Below are positions 16,620 through 24,766 of a stretch of 64,000 nt of DNA, piece after piece. The translations under genes were made by a program, and so were the position numbers. The number at the start of each line of letters is the position of its first letter. The stretch's first letter is position 1. This DNA comes from DAISJM01 sp036821485. Its GTDB lineage: Bacteria; Verrucomicrobiota; Kiritimatiellia; CAIQIC01; JAGNIJ01. Under the pieces are notes generated by a model. The model did no database searches, was not told where the DNA came from, and saw only the letters and a list, made by a program, of their open reading frames with translations. Location of the stretch: contig DAISJM010000002.1 in assembly GCA_036821485.1 (NCBI GenBank), positions 62,001-126,000 of the forward strand, written 5' to 3'.

Positions 16620-17539
16620 CCCGGACCAAAACAAGACCTTCGCAGGCTGCGCTCGTGCAGCAAATCCGCCGATTGTCCAAGCCGATGCGGCCCAACCCCA
16701 CCGGCACGCGGCCGCGTACCCCGCGACTTCCCGGCATCCGCGCCATGCTGTTTGATGTCTACGGCACCCTGTTCGTCTCCGGATCGGGCGACATCGGCGC
16801 CAACCCCCACGCCGCTCACAGCCGGGCTTTTGCCAAAGCCCTTGCAGACGGCGGATTCACCGTAGCCTCGCCCACCACGTGCCGCCAAGGACCGGGCCTA
16901 TTCCGTGAAGCTATCCTCCGTTCGCACCGCGCAAGCCGCGCGCACGGAATCGCCTTCCCGGAAATCCGCGTCGATCGCATTTGGACCCGCGTCCTCCGCG
17001 CCCTCGCGCGGCAAGGCAGGATTCACGGCCCAATCAGTTCCACCGCCGTGCTGCGCGTCGCCGTTTCCTACGAATGCCGGACGAATCCCGTCTGGCCGAT
17101 GCCAGGCCTCGCTGATACTTTGGCCGTCTTTCAGCGCACCACGCTGAAGCTCGGGATCGTCTCCAATGCACAATCCTTCACAGCCCTGCTGTTTGATGCG
17201 CTCTTGGGCAAGTCGCTCGCCAAGCTGGGCTTCAGTCCAAACCTCTGCATTTGGTCCTATCGCCTCGGTCACGGCAAGCCGTCCCCGATTCTGACCGCCA
17301 CTGCCCTGCAACGGTTGAAACGTCGTTACGGCATTCGCCCGCGCGAAGTGCTGTATATTGGCAACGATATGCTGAAGGATATTCTTCCTGCTGCGCAGCT
17401 CGGCTGCCGCACCGTCCTGTTCGCCGGGGACAGGCGTTCGCTGCGGCTGCGCAAGGATGTCCCGGCCTGCCGGAAACTGCGGCCCGATGCCGTCATCACC
17501 CATCTCGATCAACTTCAGAAACTGCTTGGAGCATCATGA
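16616..17539 (+). CDS. HAD-superfamily hydrolase (DVYGT variant)
   Basis: 307 residues, the first 40 basic and probably disordered. HAD motif I is MLFDVYGTLF with nucleophile Asp47; the position of the usual second Asp of DxDxT phosphatases is Tyr49, as in 2-haloacid dehalogenases. Motif II is LGIVSNAQS, motif III the Lys in GHGKPSP, motif IV VLYIGNDMLKDILPA. In context it could be the phosphatase converting glucosyl-3-phosphoglycerate to glucosylglycerate, but the missing second Asp is a caveat. ATGA overlaps on both sides place it firmly in the gpgS operon. Confidence 0.8.
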   Translation: MTRTKTRPSQAALVQQIRRLSKPMRPNPTGTRPRTPRLPGIRAMLFDVYGTLFVSGSGDIGANPHAAHSRAFAKALADGGFTVASPTTCRQGPGLFREAILRSHRASRAHGIAFPEIRVDRIWTRVLRALARQGRIHGPISSTAVLRVAVSYECRTNPVWPMPGLADTLAVFQRTTLKLGIVSNAQSFTALLFDALLGKSLAKLGFSPNLCIWSYRLGHGKPSPILTATALQRLKRRYGIRPREVLYIGNDMLKDILPAAQLGCRTVLFAGDRRSLRLRKDVPACRKLRPDAVITHLDQLQKLLGAS

Positions 17540-18198
17540 TCTCTCCCAAGGGCCTGCTCATGTTCGACCTCGACGGGACACTGATCGATTCCCGCGAAGA
17601 TCTCGGTCAAGCCGTCAACCTGATGCGTCGCGACTACGGACTCGCGCCGCTCGACGTGCAGACTGTCTCGAGCTACGTCGGCGATGGAATCAACAAACTC
17701 GTCGAGCGCTCACTGCAAGGACATCGCACCGATCTTGTCAAAGCGACGGCCGTGTGCTCGCGCTACTACATGCAACACCTCCATGATCGGACGGTGCTAT
17801 ATCCCGGCGTCGCCGAGGGCTTGCCGCACCTGCACCAGACCGGCTATGCCCTCGCCATGATCAGCAACAAACCCGCGCGGGCCTGTCGTGAGGTCCTCGC
17901 ATACTTTCACATCGACGTTCTTTTCGGCTGCATCCTCGGCGGAGGTGATACCGAACACCTCAAACCACACCCCGAACCATTGCAGCTCGCGATGACCCAG
18001 CTTGGCGTCGCGCCATCAGAGTCATGGATGATCGGCGATCACCACACCGATATCGAAGCCGCCCGACGCGCCGGCTGCAGCAGCATCTTCCTCGAAAATG
18101 GCATGGGCAATGCGGGAAACGAAACCCCCACCCTCCGCTTTCCCGGCTTCACCGCCATGGTCACCCACTTCAGCCGCCCCCAAGACGGGACGATTTGA
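17536..18198 (+). CDS. HAD-superfamily phosphatase, phosphoglycolate phosphatase type
   Basis: 220 residues with the full phosphatase set: LMFDLDGTLIDS (Asp11 and Asp13), the cap region SSYVGDGINKLVERSL, motif II LAMISNKPARACREVL, motif III Lys in HLKPHPEPLQLAM, and motif IV WMIGDHHTDIEAARRAG. This matches the Gph/PGPase branch. It overlaps the preceding HAD gene by 4 bp and ends the plus-strand operon. With canonical catalytic residues it is the better candidate for the glucosyl-3-phosphoglycerate phosphatase step, or it may detoxify phosphoglycolate. The substrate is not readable. Confidence 0.85.
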   Translation: MISPKGLLMFDLDGTLIDSREDLGQAVNLMRRDYGLAPLDVQTVSSYVGDGINKLVERSLQGHRTDLVKATAVCSRYYMQHLHDRTVLYPGVAEGLPHLHQTGYALAMISNKPARACREVLAYFHIDVLFGCILGGGDTEHLKPHPEPLQLAMTQLGVAPSESWMIGDHHTDIEAARRAGCSSIFLENGMGNAGNETPTLRFPGFTAMVTHFSRPQDGTI

Positions 18199-18243
18199 AC
18201 AGAAGGTAACAAAGGGGGAGAAGTCCTGAGCCCCAAGCACCCT

Positions 18244-18273
18244 GAACCATTTCGTGTCTATTCGTGGTTGAAG
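18244..18273 (+). repeat. Dispersed repeat copy (gaaccatttcgtgt...attcgtggttgaag)
   Basis: A 30-nt copy of a sequence present again, 10 nt longer, at 19061-19100 in the same orientation. The longer copy carries an extra internal TCATTCGCGT segment. The two copies bracket the orphan gene at 18397-18867. Confidence 0.75.
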
Positions 18274-18344
18274 AACTCCCCCTCAGAGCGGTTTGCAGCG
18301 TTGTCATTCCGATGCTGTTCCGACGGCAGAGGAATCTCTGGTAG

Positions 18345-18365
18345 GGCGGTTTCGACGAAACCGCC
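18345..18365. repeat. Near-perfect hairpin GGCGGTTTCG-A-CGAAACCGCC
   Basis: A 21-nt inverted repeat with 10-bp arms around a single base, in the gap between two convergent genes. There is no run of T on either side, so it is not a standard intrinsic terminator, although it could stall or protect transcripts. It looks like a dispersed hairpin repeat; no second copy was seen in this window. Confidence 0.7.
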
Positions 18366-18396
18366 GCTCCTCCGAGTCTTGAATCTGGAGACGTGG

Positions 18397-18867
18397 TCAG
18401 GGCCCCTCAGCAAGGGTCTTCGCAAGCCACACGCACTTACGAATAGATGGGAAGTCAGACAGCTCCGCGTGCATCTGTTCGATGACCGCCTGCGTGAGAT
18501 ACCCCGCCTCGCCAAGCGAGATAGAGTAGACCTCGTCCCGCATTGAAGACGCATACGCCCAAGCCTCCTCGTTGCCAGACTGCTGAACAACTGTGCACAA
18601 TTGGTCAGCGACTTGACGTGCGTCGGTGAGCATCCCGTCCACCCAGAGGTGGTAGTACATCTTCGTTGCCAACCCCATTACGTCGTTGGTCTCTGAACTC
18701 AGACGGGTGTTGATTATGCTGATCATCTGCGTCTGGTTCGTTTGCGCCCAAGCCTGATTCAGGCTCGCAGCGCAATCGTCGTACTCGTCCGCGAGAGTCA
18801 ATCCGGCAACAAGCGCGATGGCAAGGATAGCCAAGGCTGTTCGTGAAAAGCTAATGTGAGTTCTCAT
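18397..18867 (-). CDS. Hypothetical secreted protein
   Basis: 156 residues from the ATG at 18867. The N-terminus is a signal peptide: MRTHISFSRTALAILAIALV then AGLTLADE, with likely cleavage near LTLA-DE. The mature part is acidic and helical (DDCAASLNQAWAQTNQTQMI, NDVMGLATKMYYHLWVDGM, TDARQVADQLCTVVQQSGNE), with periodic helices that could form a TPR-like solenoid. I do not recognise a family. Base composition is less GC-rich than its neighbours and both flanks carry dispersed repeats, suggesting an acquired gene. Confidence 0.6.
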   Translation of the reverse strand: MRTHISFSRTALAILAIALVAGLTLADEYDDCAASLNQAWAQTNQTQMISIINTRLSSETNDVMGLATKMYYHLWVDGMLTDARQVADQLCTVVQQSGNEEAWAYASSMRDEVYSISLGEAGYLTQAVIEQMHAELSDFPSIRKCVWLAKTLAEGP

Positions 18868-19017
18868 TGTAAGAAACAGCCCCTGGAGATTAGGTATTGA
18901 TAGATCTGGCGATAGAGAATTGCTACCCAATTTTCAAAGTCTGAACATCCGCCGGTCTCTGCCATCTCTGCCCAAGGGTAGAATTGGCATCCATGGCGGT
19001 CAAGAGAAGATGAGGGA

Positions 19018-19100
19018 CCAAGTTCCAAGTTTCAGGTTCCAAGTTCCAAGGTCCAGGATCGAACCATTTCGTGTTCATTCGCGTCTATTCGTGGTTGAAG
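19018..19100 (+). repeat. Low-complexity ttccaag repeats plus second dispersed repeat copy
   Basis: At 19018-19056 a run built from TTCCAAG/TTCAGG units is followed directly at 19061-19100 by the longer copy of the repeat also found at 18244-18273. This fills most of the 295-bp gap before the DUF4380 gene. The rest of the gap (18868-19017) holds no gene I can support. Confidence 0.75.
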
Positions 19101-19162
19101 GTATTCCCGTTGAATAACCCGCAGCTTGCGTTCGTCAGAGCCTATTGAGTAAGGTGATTCCG

Positions 19163-20218
19163 ATGTCTAAACGCTTCCTGATCACAACTCTTCTCTGCTC
19201 TCTGCCGATCCTGCTTCAGGCAGAAGAGCCTTCCACCGGCGCCGACGTCCCCGTCGCGCCCATTGCCTCCGCCCCGATGGGCGCGTGGAGCAACGTTTTC
19301 ACCCTTCGCAATGCGGACCTCGAACTCGTCATCGTTCCTGCCGCGGGCCGCATGATGAAACTGACCTGCAAAGGTGGCGAGAATCTCTTCCGCAACGACC
19401 CTGGCCTCGACGGCAAGGTCCGCAGTCCCGACGCACCCGAAACGTGGATGAACTACGGCGGCGACTGGCTCTGGCCCGTCGCGCAATCACGCTGGGCCTC
19501 TTTCGCCGATGCCGACTGGCCACCGCCCATGGTCATGGCCGACCTCCCGTGGACCGGAACGGCGTGGCAGGACGCCGATGGCACGCAATGCTGCCTGATG
19601 ACCCGCGAGTACGGCGAGCCGTTGCACATCAAGGTCAGCCGCCTCATCAAACTCGCCAAGGATGCCAACCGGATCACCATTCGCCAGCGCATCGAACGAA
19701 CCGCCGCCTCGGAGGTCCCCGTCGTCCTCTGGAACATAAGCCAGATCGCAGGTCCGGACACCGTGGTTCTTCCCGCAGATGAGGACTCGGCGCTGGAAAA
19801 CGGCGTGAAGGCGCTGATGTTTGACCTGCCCGCCGCACCCCAACTCACGTCGTGCGGCCCCGCCCACGTCTACGACGCGCGCGCAGGCGGCGAACACAAA
19901 CTCGGGTCCGATTCAAAACGCGGGTGGATCGCCGCGAGGAAGAGCGGCTGCCTCATCGTCGAGCGTGCTACGGGTGAAGCTGTCGGAACTCATCCCGATG
20001 GCGGCTGCACGGTGGAGATGTATTCCAATGCGGGCCTGGGCTACACGGAAATCGAAACGCTCAGCGTGGAGAAATCCCTGCAACTCGGCGAGTCGCTCCA
20101 GAACACTTTGACGATCGAGTGCTTCCCGGCTCCCGTAACGACAAATGCCTGCGACACCGCGAACGCGGCAAGGACACTGCTCGGAGAAATCCAGCCGGAA
20201 CCGACAACGAAAAACTAG
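19163..20218 (+). CDS. DUF4380 domain-containing exported protein
   Basis: 351 residues from the ATG at 19163, chosen because AAGGTG lies 6 nt upstream. It has a signal peptide (MSKRFLITTLLCSLPILLQA, then EE). The mature part resembles DUF4380, related to aldose-epimerase-like beta sandwiches: RNADLELVIVPAAGRMMKLT, GENLFRNDPGLDGKV, WMNYGGDWLWPVAQSRWA, and the C-terminal EMYSNAGLGYTEIETLS. Such proteins are thought to bind carbohydrate in the periplasm, but no activity is established to my knowledge. Its stop overlaps the convergent ACT gene by 4 bp. Confidence 0.75.
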   Translation: MSKRFLITTLLCSLPILLQAEEPSTGADVPVAPIASAPMGAWSNVFTLRNADLELVIVPAAGRMMKLTCKGGENLFRNDPGLDGKVRSPDAPETWMNYGGDWLWPVAQSRWASFADADWPPPMVMADLPWTGTAWQDADGTQCCLMTREYGEPLHIKVSRLIKLAKDANRITIRQRIERTAASEVPVVLWNISQIAGPDTVVLPADEDSALENGVKALMFDLPAAPQLTSCGPAHVYDARAGGEHKLGSDSKRGWIAARKSGCLIVERATGEAVGTHPDGGCTVEMYSNAGLGYTEIETLSVEKSLQLGESLQNTLTIECFPAPVTTNACDTANAARTLLGEIQPEPTTKN

Positions 20219-20634
20219 AGAGCGCCCAGAACCTTGAGCGCCTTCTCGGTATCGTTCACGCGAACGACGACCAATCCCTTGTCCACATTCGGCCCACCCG
20301 CACAGTAGGCGTATTCGAGGTTGATGTTCGCCTTGGCCAGTTCACGGGCAACGCTGCCCAGACTGCCCGGCGCATTGTTGAGTTCCAGCAGGATCACATC
20401 CCGCTCCATCACGAGTTCCTCGGCCGCCTTCAACGCTTTGATGCACTCATCCGGCTTGTCGACGACCATGCGGACATAGCCATGCCCGAGCCCTTCGGCC
20501 AGCGTCAGGGCGTAGATGTTGATGCCGTGCTTGCCAAGCTCCTCGGCCACACCCGCCAAGGTGCCCGGCGTATCATCCACAAACACCGATATCTGCCGCC
20601 CCCGCGCCACGCTGTGCAACATCTTCCCACTCAT
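20215..20634 (-). CDS. Tandem ACT-domain protein
   Basis: 139 residues forming two ACT domains. The first (about 13-75) contains ISVFVDDTPGTLAGVAEELG and INIYALTLAEGLGHGYVRMV. The second (about 80-139) contains LLELNNAPGSLGSVARELAK and INLEYAYCAGGPNVDKGLVV. ACT domains bind amino acids and usually act as regulatory modules; stand-alone tandem versions occur as acetolactate-synthase-like or unknown regulators. It lies 14 bp downstream of dapL on the same strand and may respond to lysine or another amino acid; that is inference. Confidence 0.85.
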   Translation of the reverse strand: MSGKMLHSVARGRQISVFVDDTPGTLAGVAEELGKHGINIYALTLAEGLGHGYVRMVVDKPDECIKALKAAEELVMERDVILLELNNAPGSLGSVARELAKANINLEYAYCAGGPNVDKGLVVVRVNDTEKALKVLGAL

Positions 20635-20648
20635 AGACCCAACCCTCT

Positions 20649-21872
20649 CTAGAACTTCAGATCCACCTGCGATAGCCGCTGCTCCAATTCCTTCAACACG
20701 CGGTCGTCATCGGCGTCGCTCTTGGCCTCGAACGTGGCCGAGAACCGCAGGAAGGACCCGACGTCATCCCACGGCACCGTGGAAATCGAGCACTCGCGGA
20801 TCAGGAACTGCGAGGCATCTTCCGCGGTGGCAAACTTCGTCGTTCCTGCGCCCTTCGGCGCCGGCACGTAAAGGTAGAATGTGCCGCCGGGCATCTCGGC
20901 CTCGAAGCCGATCTTCTTCAGGCACGCCACCAGCTTCTTGAGCCGCTTTTCGTAATGATTCTTGATTGCCTCGGAAAGCTGCTTGTCCGCAATGCCCGCG
21001 CAGGCTGCCACCTGGATGGCTTTGAACTGGCCGGAGTCGGCGTTGTCCTTGACCTCGGCGAATGCTTTCACCGCCTTCGCATTGCCCGTCACGAAACCGA
21101 GCCGCCAGCCGGTCATGTTGTAACTCTTGCTCATCGAGTGCAGCTCAACCGCCACATCCTTGCCGCCCGGCCGGCCCAGGATCGACAGCCGCGCACGCCC
21201 GTAGATCAATGTCGCGTACGCTGCATCCTGCACGATCAGGATGTTGTGCTTCGTCGCAAAGGCGATCAACTCATCGAAGAACTCCGGCGTAGCTGCCGCA
21301 CCGGTCGGGTTGTTCGGATAGTTGACATAGAGAAGTTTCGCGCGCTTCAGCACATCCGCGCTGATCTTCTTCAGATCGGGCAGGAATCCGTTCCCGCGCT
21401 GCAGCGGCAATTTGACGACTTCACCGCCCAGATACCTCGCATGGGTGCCCAGCACCGGATAGCCCGGCACCGTCATCAGCACCACGTCGCCCGGATTGAT
21501 GAAGCACAGCGGCAGCAGCGCCAGTGCACTCTTCGAGCCAATGCTGTGGGTCACTTCGGTGTCCGGATCGATTCCGGTGACGCCGAAGAAATCCTTCAGG
21601 TACTTCGCTGCAGCCACCTTGAACTCACGAATCCCATTGTCCGCGTAGCCCCGGTTGGCGGGCTCATCGACCGCCTTCTTCAGCGCCTCGCGGATCGGAA
21701 ACGGCGCGATCTGGTCGGGCTCGCCCACGCCGAAGTCGAGCAGCTCGACGTTCGGGCGCGCTTTCAGCGCCGCGATCTTGGCACGCTTGATCTTCTCGAA
21801 CTTGTAGATTTCGTTGCCGAGCCCGAACTTCTCACCGCCGATGCGCTCGGCAAACAGCTTCTGTAGATTCAT
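20649..21872 (-). CDS. dapL: LL-diaminopimelate aminotransferase
   Basis: 407-residue class I/II PLP aminotransferase. Signature regions are LLDFGVGEPDQIAPFPIREA, EPANRGYADNGIREFKVAAA, THSIGSKSALALLPLCFINP, YVNYPNNPTGAAATPEFFDE, the PLP-lysine motif SMSKSYNMTGWRLGF, and C-terminal FLRFSATFEA. This matches DapL, which converts tetrahydrodipicolinate directly to LL-diaminopimelate in lysine and peptidoglycan synthesis and is typical of PVC bacteria and plants. dapF, the next enzyme, lies at 30745. It starts 1 bp after the stop of atpK, so it is probably cotranscribed with the V-ATPase operon. Confidence 0.9.
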   Translation of the reverse strand: MNLQKLFAERIGGEKFGLGNEIYKFEKIKRAKIAALKARPNVELLDFGVGEPDQIAPFPIREALKKAVDEPANRGYADNGIREFKVAAAKYLKDFFGVTGIDPDTEVTHSIGSKSALALLPLCFINPGDVVLMTVPGYPVLGTHARYLGGEVVKLPLQRGNGFLPDLKKISADVLKRAKLLYVNYPNNPTGAAATPEFFDELIAFATKHNILIVQDAAYATLIYGRARLSILGRPGGKDVAVELHSMSKSYNMTGWRLGFVTGNAKAVKAFAEVKDNADSGQFKAIQVAACAGIADKQLSEAIKNHYEKRLKKLVACLKKIGFEAEMPGGTFYLYVPAPKGAGTTKFATAEDASQFLIRECSISTVPWDDVGSFLRFSATFEAKSDADDDRVLKELEQRLSQVDLKF

Positions 21873-21873
21873 G

Positions 21874-22329
21874 TTACTTGATCGCCATCATGCTGAAGAC
21901 CATGACCAACAGGGCCACCGTTTCCGCGATGCCCAAGCCCATGAGGTAGTTGCCGAAGCCCTTGCCGGTTTCGGCCTGGGCATCCGCCGCTGCCGCGCCA
22001 ATCACGCCCTGGTACCACGCCGACATCCCGATGGCGATGCCGCCAAAGACGCCCACGCTGATCATCATCGGGAAGTTCGTGGGCGTGGCTTTCACGGCTT
22101 CGCTGATGCTGTTCATCAGGATCATGCCGTAAATCGTCTGCGACAACGGCGCGCCGATGAATGTCACGAGAATGAACGGCGCCGCCTTGCCCTGCGCAAA
22201 ACACTTTTTCCACGCGCCCACGGCCGCCGGACCCGCCGCGCCCGCACCCAACGCGGAACCCATCGCGCCGAAAGCCAGTGCCGCGGCCGCGCCGAATTTG
22301 CCCCAACCAATCATCAATGCGTCTGTCAT
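21874..22329 (-). CDS. atpK: V-type ATPase subunit K (proteolipid)
   Basis: 151 residues from the ATG at 22329 (MTDALMIGWGKFG). It has four hydrophobic segments in a duplicated two-hairpin layout: AAAALAFGAMGSALGAGAAG, FILVTFIGAPLSQTIYGMIL, MISVGVFGGIAIGMSAWYQG, and LMGLGIAETVALLVMVFSMM. The second half carries the ion-binding carboxylate in GLGIAETVALL. These proteolipids form the rotor ring of the membrane sector. It follows subunit I by 22 bp. Confidence 0.9.
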   Translation of the reverse strand: MTDALMIGWGKFGAAAALAFGAMGSALGAGAAGPAAVGAWKKCFAQGKAAPFILVTFIGAPLSQTIYGMILMNSISEAVKATPTNFPMMISVGVFGGIAIGMSAWYQGVIGAAAADAQAETGKGFGNYLMGLGIAETVALLVMVFSMMAIK

Positions 22330-22351
22330 TGTCCCACTCCTTCTCTGTTTT

Positions 22352-24124
22352 CTATTCTTCCGTTTTGAGTCTGGCAAAGGGTTTAAACAGGGTGCCGGTC
22401 CAAGCCATTCCGATGTGCGACGAGAATTCCAACGTGTTCAAGCGCACGCCATGCACCAGCACGCCCATCACGCATAGCAGAATATTCAGCGTGTGACCAA
22501 GGAACAGCAACAGCGCCGCCACCAATCCGGCCACCACGCCATCCACACCGCCGCCGAGAATCATCTTGTTGAACGAAGACGCCACGGCGTATCCCGCCGT
22601 CCCCACGGCGAACAAACGGATGTAGGACACCACATCCACGAAGTTGCTGACCAGGTTCAGCGGCAGCATGACATGGTTGAACCACTCGTTCTTGAAATCG
22701 CGCGGTGCGGTCATGAACAGGATGATGAGCACCACGCCAACCACAAACATTCCGCCAATCCAGCCGGGCAACGGATGACCCAGCACGAGATTGCGCGCCA
22801 TAAAGAACATCGTCCACGTACTCAGAATCCACCCGAACTGGGCCAACGACTTCAGGCTGTTCCACCCGCGCACAATGTTCCACAAATGCGCGATGGTCAG
22901 GTGCACGGCGCCAATGACGAAGCACAGCAGCATGACGTTCTTCGGTTCCTTCAGCCAGGCGACGGTGAGGCCGTCCAACAAAGCCGGAAGCCGTTCCGCG
23001 CCAAACCACGAACCGGTGATCACGCCCCAAAGCACCGTGCAACCGCTCATGATGTACATCAGGTGAAATGGATACGCGGGCGCCTTCGGGAACTTGCGGC
23101 GACCCCACGCCGTCAGCGCAAGAAAGATGAGACCGTAGCCGGCATCGCCAACGAGCATGGCAAAGAACAGGCTGAGGAAGAACAGGAAGATGGCGCTGAT
23201 GTCGATTTCCTCGTAACCCGGCAACACGCCGATGAAGTCGAACACCGCCTTGATCGGACGAATCCAGGCTGGATTGCGAATAAGCGTCGGCGTCTTGTCA
23301 TCGCCCGAGGGTTCCTCGACAATCAGCCCCCACCCGTATTCCTCCGCAGCCGTTCGCAGAACATCAACTTTTTCAACCGGGCAGAAACCGCACAGATAGT
23401 CCACCGGCGCGGAAGAGCCCATGCCCGCGCTGACTTCAAGATAATGGACGCTCTCTTCCGCCTCGCGCACGATTTCCGCGACCACGCCATAATCGCCCGC
23501 GTGCGTCAGAAAGCCCTTCTCCACCTCGGCCAGACGCTTCTCGGCTCCGGCCAATTCGCCGCGCAATACGTCGAGCGATTTTTCAGGCAGTCGCAATTCC
23601 GAGGCGTTGGCCCAGGCGATATCCTGCCCCACCCCGTTCGCCTGCGTCACCGCCACGTACCGGCTTGCCTTGTCTTCGCCCAGCACCGTCAGCACCGCTC
23701 CCTCGGGCACTACCGGTTCGGCGCCGCGTGTGATCTGGTACAACCGAACGCGAATACCCTTCTCCGCCAGCACGCGGATAGAAGCCGGATCAAACGAGCC
23801 GTAGGGTTCGATACGCTGAATCTCGTGCGTCAATTCTTCGATTCGCGTCGCCTCGTCGGCTTTGCGATGGATCAGGGACCAGAGATCGCTCACCACGTCG
23901 TCCGCCGGCCGGCCCGAGGGCTGGGCCGACACATGCCCCTTGGGCAATACTTCCAGCGCGCGCCGCACATGCGCCAGGCGCTCGCGCGCCTTGTCGAGGT
24001 CAACGCCCGCCGGCATATGAACATGATGAACATGCACCACGCCGAGGTCGCGCAGTGCGTTCAGCGCCTCTTTGCGCGATCCGCTGGTGCAGAGGATCGT
24101 CACCTTGTTCATCTTTACGATCAT
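22352..24124 (-). CDS. atpI: V-type ATPase subunit I
   Basis: 590 residues. The N-terminal half is cytoplasmic with coiled-coil character (RERLAHVRRALEVLP, AGAEKRLAEVEKGFLTHAGD). The C-terminal half has about seven membrane helices, for example FLFFLSLFFAMLVGDAGYGL, the family motif LFAVGTAGYAVASSF, and LLLFLGHTLNILLCVMGVLV ending near HGVRLNTLEF. Subunit I is the stator and carries the half-channel for ion entry. Its start overlaps the atpD stop by 4 bp. Confidence 0.93.
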   Translation of the reverse strand: MIVKMNKVTILCTSGSRKEALNALRDLGVVHVHHVHMPAGVDLDKARERLAHVRRALEVLPKGHVSAQPSGRPADDVVSDLWSLIHRKADEATRIEELTHEIQRIEPYGSFDPASIRVLAEKGIRVRLYQITRGAEPVVPEGAVLTVLGEDKASRYVAVTQANGVGQDIAWANASELRLPEKSLDVLRGELAGAEKRLAEVEKGFLTHAGDYGVVAEIVREAEESVHYLEVSAGMGSSAPVDYLCGFCPVEKVDVLRTAAEEYGWGLIVEEPSGDDKTPTLIRNPAWIRPIKAVFDFIGVLPGYEEIDISAIFLFFLSLFFAMLVGDAGYGLIFLALTAWGRRKFPKAPAYPFHLMYIMSGCTVLWGVITGSWFGAERLPALLDGLTVAWLKEPKNVMLLCFVIGAVHLTIAHLWNIVRGWNSLKSLAQFGWILSTWTMFFMARNLVLGHPLPGWIGGMFVVGVVLIILFMTAPRDFKNEWFNHVMLPLNLVSNFVDVVSYIRLFAVGTAGYAVASSFNKMILGGGVDGVVAGLVAALLLFLGHTLNILLCVMGVLVHGVRLNTLEFSSHIGMAWTGTLFKPFARLKTEE

Positions 24125-24726
24125 GCCGATCTCACCTTTTCAACAGAGCGGCCCTTCGCAATCTTGCCGCGGACTACGTCCGCCGTCTGCTCATCGCCGA
24201 GGAAAATGCGAATCACGCGAATGTTCTCGCTGCATTCCGGAATCTTGACCTTCTCAAAGAGATTCACGCGCTGCGTCGTCGTCCTCAGTTCGGCGCCCAG
24301 GCAGCGATGCTGCTCGTCCAGAATGCCAAGCTCGATGCGCAGGCGCAGCAATTGCTCCAACATCGTTATCCCGTCGTCCACCCACGCAGGCGTCAGAAAC
24401 AGGTCGGGCGTCTCGCGGCGGAAGCTGACATCATCCAGCACCGGAATGCTCACGCCGGCGATGTTGCCCTCGCTCGTTTTCACCGCCTCAATGCGAAGGT
24501 AGTTCTCCAACCCGACCGGCTCGGCGAAGAGACGCACCCACGACTTCAGCTCATCCAGCGCGCGTGTCTCATCAGCCCGCCTCGATTCGATCTTCGACTC
24601 GAGTTGACGCATTTCGACCTGTAACTGCTGCTTCTTGAGCTGCAGCGTCGGCAGATAGCGCTCGTATCGACGCAACCCGTCACGCTGCGCCTTCAACTCC
24701 GTCTTCGTATGTTTGATGCGAGCCAT
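24121..24726 (-). CDS. atpD: V-type ATPase subunit D
   Basis: 201 residues from the ATG at 24726 (MARIKHTKTELKAQRDGLRR). It has the two long coiled-coil helices of the central rotor shaft, including LQLKKQQLQVEMRQLESKIE and the C-terminal QRVNLFEKVKIPECSENIRV. It couples A3B3 hydrolysis to the membrane ring. The 40 bp before the start are repeat sequence from the inserted cassette and contain no obvious ribosome binding site, unlike other genes of the operon. Confidence 0.92.
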   Translation of the reverse strand: MARIKHTKTELKAQRDGLRRYERYLPTLQLKKQQLQVEMRQLESKIESRRADETRALDELKSWVRLFAEPVGLENYLRIEAVKTSEGNIAGVSIPVLDDVSFRRETPDLFLTPAWVDDGITMLEQLLRLRIELGILDEQHRCLGAELRTTTQRVNLFEKVKIPECSENIRVIRIFLGDEQTADVVRGKIAKGRSVEKVRSA

Positions 24727-24729
24727 ACA

Positions 24730-24766
24730 AACAGAACTCAGAACCAAGAACTCAGCATTCAGAAGC
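24730..24766 (-). repeat. Degenerate AACTCAGAAC repeat at the downstream edge of the four-helix cassette
   Basis: On the plus strand a run of near-copies of AGAACTCAGAACCAAGAACTC-type units lies directly before the atpD start and reaches into the last codons of the four-helix-bundle gene. The opposite edge of that gene has a related low-complexity run at 25240-25270. Low-complexity borders of this sort around four-helix-bundle genes look like relics of cassette insertion. Confidence 0.7.
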
